A stretch of DNA of 15,501 bases from the NCBI GenBank assembly GCA_002377645.1, contig DFQF01000025.1, positions 5,660-21,160 on the forward strand. The letters are read 5' to 3'. This document shows, one piece after another, positions 14,354 through 15,501 of this stretch. The stretch is from Nitrospinaceae bacterium UBA3496. GTDB lineage: Bacteria > UBA8248. Below the pieces are notes generated by a model, which was not told where the DNA came from, searched no databases, and was given only the letters and a program-made list of their open reading frames with translations. The first letter of the stretch is position 1; every line of letters starts with the position of its first letter. A program made the translations under genes and the position numbers.

Positions 14354-15319
14354 TTATATTTTATCTAAGATGCCTGTTGATTCTAAATCTTTCCGAAAAG
14401 CATCTTTTTCTTCTTTTGTCAGGGAAACTACAGGTGGACGAGGATTCCCTGATGGCATACCAAGTTGATTTGTCCATTCTTTCATATATGCGGTAGTTTT
14501 CCCGTCAGGGCCAGTTGTGAAATACTTTTTCCTTACTTTTCTTATTGGTTCTAGAGAGTAGTTTTTTTGCCATGCATTTTCTAGGTCACCATTCATTGCA
14601 GAATCATAGTATTCTCTTATTGGTGTGTAGCCCTTCACTTGATACAGAAAAGGAGTTGGGGAAGACATATGAACTTGCATATCTAAATGTAGAAGACTTA
14701 CGAGGAAATTTTCTTCATCTGGGTCGCAAATAACAATTTTATCTCCTACTCTTCTCCTGACTTCATTTTGGTGAGCCATGCTAGGAACTGCGTTTTTCAC
14801 ACAGCAAATATTGTCTATTTCACATAGTCTTTCGATTAATTCAGGACTTAAAGTGGTTCCAGATTTTGGTTGATTAAATAAAGAAATTCCGATATCGACT
14901 TGATCGCATAATGTTTTGAAATATAAAAGTATCTCGTCGTCTTCATATGCACCGTAAACCGGATTGATTAAAATGGCGTAATCTGCACCAACTTCTTCTG
15001 CGTGTTTAGTAAGTTCGATTGCTTCATTAATATTAATGTGAGCAGTGTGAGGTATGACTTGAGCACTTCCTCTGCTTTCTTCACAAACTATGTGTTGAAT
15101 ACGTTTCCTTTCATCAGAAGTCAAAGACCAATATTCACCCATAAGCCCATTACAAAAAAATCCGTCAATCTTAAGATTATCAATACAATGTCTGACGTTT
15201 TTTCTTAATCCGTTCTCATCAAGTTGTCCAGATTCGTCGAAAGGAGTTGTGAGTGCGGCCCATACACCCTTCATATTTTCTTTGCAGTATGCTTTTGCTT
15301 CTGTTTTTGTATAATCCAT
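14354..15319 (-). CDS. DapA/NanA-superfamily aldolase, not a canonical DapA
   Basis: Class I aldolase or lyase with a TIM barrel, 321 aa, cytosolic. The Schiff-base Lys175 is present in CCVKNAVPS. The phosphate/carboxylate loop reads GLMGEYWSL (58-66), where DapA has G-T-T-G-E. The proton-relay Tyr of DapA (YN.P) is Phe148 in LFNQPKSGTT. These changes, and the lack of other lysine genes nearby, argue against dihydrodipicolinate synthesis; a 2-oxo-acid aldolase or hydratase-aldolase of a catabolic route is more likely (inference). AAGGAG lies 8 nt before the ATG. It is first in a minus-strand series with an acyl-CoA dehydrogenase, and divergent from a gene starting at the window's right edge. 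Confidence 0.87.
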   Translation of the reverse strand: MDYTKTEAKAYCKENMKGVWAALTTPFDESGQLDENGLRKNVRHCIDNLKIDGFFCNGLMGEYWSLTSDERKRIQHIVCEESRGSAQVIPHTAHININEAIELTKHAEEVGADYAILINPVYGAYEDDEILLYFKTLCDQVDIGISLFNQPKSGTTLSPELIERLCEIDNICCVKNAVPSMAHQNEVRRRVGDKIVICDPDEENFLVSLLHLDMQVHMSSPTPFLYQVKGYTPIREYYDSAMNGDLENAWQKNYSLEPIRKVRKKYFTTGPDGKTTAYMKEWTNQLGMPSGNPRPPVVSLTKEEKDAFRKDLESTGILDKI

Positions 15320-15378
15320 AGAGGAAACTCCTTTGAATAAAAAAAAAGGATTAAAATAATTTACACGATGTATTTTAT

Positions 15379-15392
15379 TGTAATAAATTACA
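15379..15392. promoter_or_regulatory. Candidate operator palindrome TGTAAT-AA-ATTACA
   Basis: Six-base arms repeat perfectly in inverted orientation about a two-base centre, in the 178-bp space between the DapA-like gene and the gene that appears to start at the right edge. The outer TGT...ACA resembles sites of GntR-type regulators, which often control such aldolase genes. AT-rich DNA produces short palindromes by chance, so this is a weak call. Confidence 0.3.
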
Positions 15393-15497
15393 CTAATTTG
15401 AAACTTCCTTAAAGCAAAACAATTTAAATAATGTAATAGGTAGTAATTAAGTAACTAGTTCTATTTTTAAATCTATTTAGATTCTGGGAGAAATTTA

Positions 15498-15501
15498 ATG
15501 T
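15498..15501 (+). CDS. Probable start of a gene running off the right edge
   Basis: GGGAG (15486-15490) is followed after 7 nt by ATG (15498-15500). Only one codon is visible, so no product can be named. The position is divergent from the DapA-like gene across a shared promoter region. Confidence 0.35.

Noticed and set aside
1..15501. CRISPR array, transposon, tRNA, rRNA or riboswitch
   Set aside because: No regularly spaced repeats, transposase-like protein, terminal repeats or recognisable RNA gene pattern were seen on reading both strands.

Overview
This is a gene-dense, AT-rich window (visibly well under 50% GC) from a bacterium. No rRNA, tRNA, plasmid or phage gene is present to fix the taxon. 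The gene set is FAH hydrolase, Baeyer-Villiger monooxygenase, an amidase and an acyl-CoA dehydrogenase, with frequent TTG starts and two apparent selenocysteine (Sec) genes. It resembles uncultured marine proteobacterial or 'deltaproteobacterial' genomes; that placement is inference only.

Layout. (1) 3-5162, plus strand: a closely spaced run of a FAH-family hydrolase (cut by the left edge), a type I Baeyer-Villiger monooxygenase, a DHPON-hydrolase/Ayg1-like alpha/beta hydrolase, an OsmC-family protein interrupted by an in-frame TGA, and an aldo/keto reductase. The set looks like an oxidative ring- or ketone-cleavage pathway with a thiol/selenol redox protein inside it. (2) 5187-7303, minus strand: an SDR-fold protein without the YxxxK catalytic pair, an unrecognised 120-aa protein and an EamA-type transporter. 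(3) 7488-9539: a fosmidomycin-resistance-like MFS exporter (plus) converging on an alpha/beta hydrolase (minus). (4) 9667-11626, plus: an AhpD/carboxymuconolactone-decarboxylase-family protein interrupted by an in-frame TGA, then an amidase-signature enzyme. The amidase ends in a hairpin terminator that spans the stop codons of both convergent genes. (5) 11636-15319, minus: a DapA/NanA-superfamily aldolase, an acyl-CoA dehydrogenase, a secreted Sel1-repeat/EF-hand protein and a small membrane protein, reading right to left. A new plus-strand gene probably starts at the last bases.

Main result. Two genes that a standard caller would split or truncate are most simply read as selenoproteins. In the OsmC-like gene (3724-4281) the TGA at 3973-3975 sits where the family has its first redox cysteine. 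In the AhpD-like gene (9667-10248) the TGA at 9913-9915 replaces the second cysteine of CxxC, giving CxxU. Each TGA is followed, 19-21 nt later, by the apical loop of a G-starting stem-loop that fits the bacterial SECIS pattern, and the family's protein resumes in the same frame. Among the 16 gene ends in the window, TGA serves as a terminator only once, and there it is followed directly by TAA. Sec forms of OsmC-like and AhpD-like proteins have been reported in marine metagenome selenoproteome work, so the families are not new. Finding both within 6 kb, in catabolic gene neighbourhoods, is notable.

Several other enzymes have altered catalytic positions: SDR (no Tyr/Lys), acyl-CoA dehydrogenase (His at the usual Glu), DapA-like aldolase (Phe for Tyr), amidase (Arg in the oxyanion loop) and AhpD-like (Gln for Glu).
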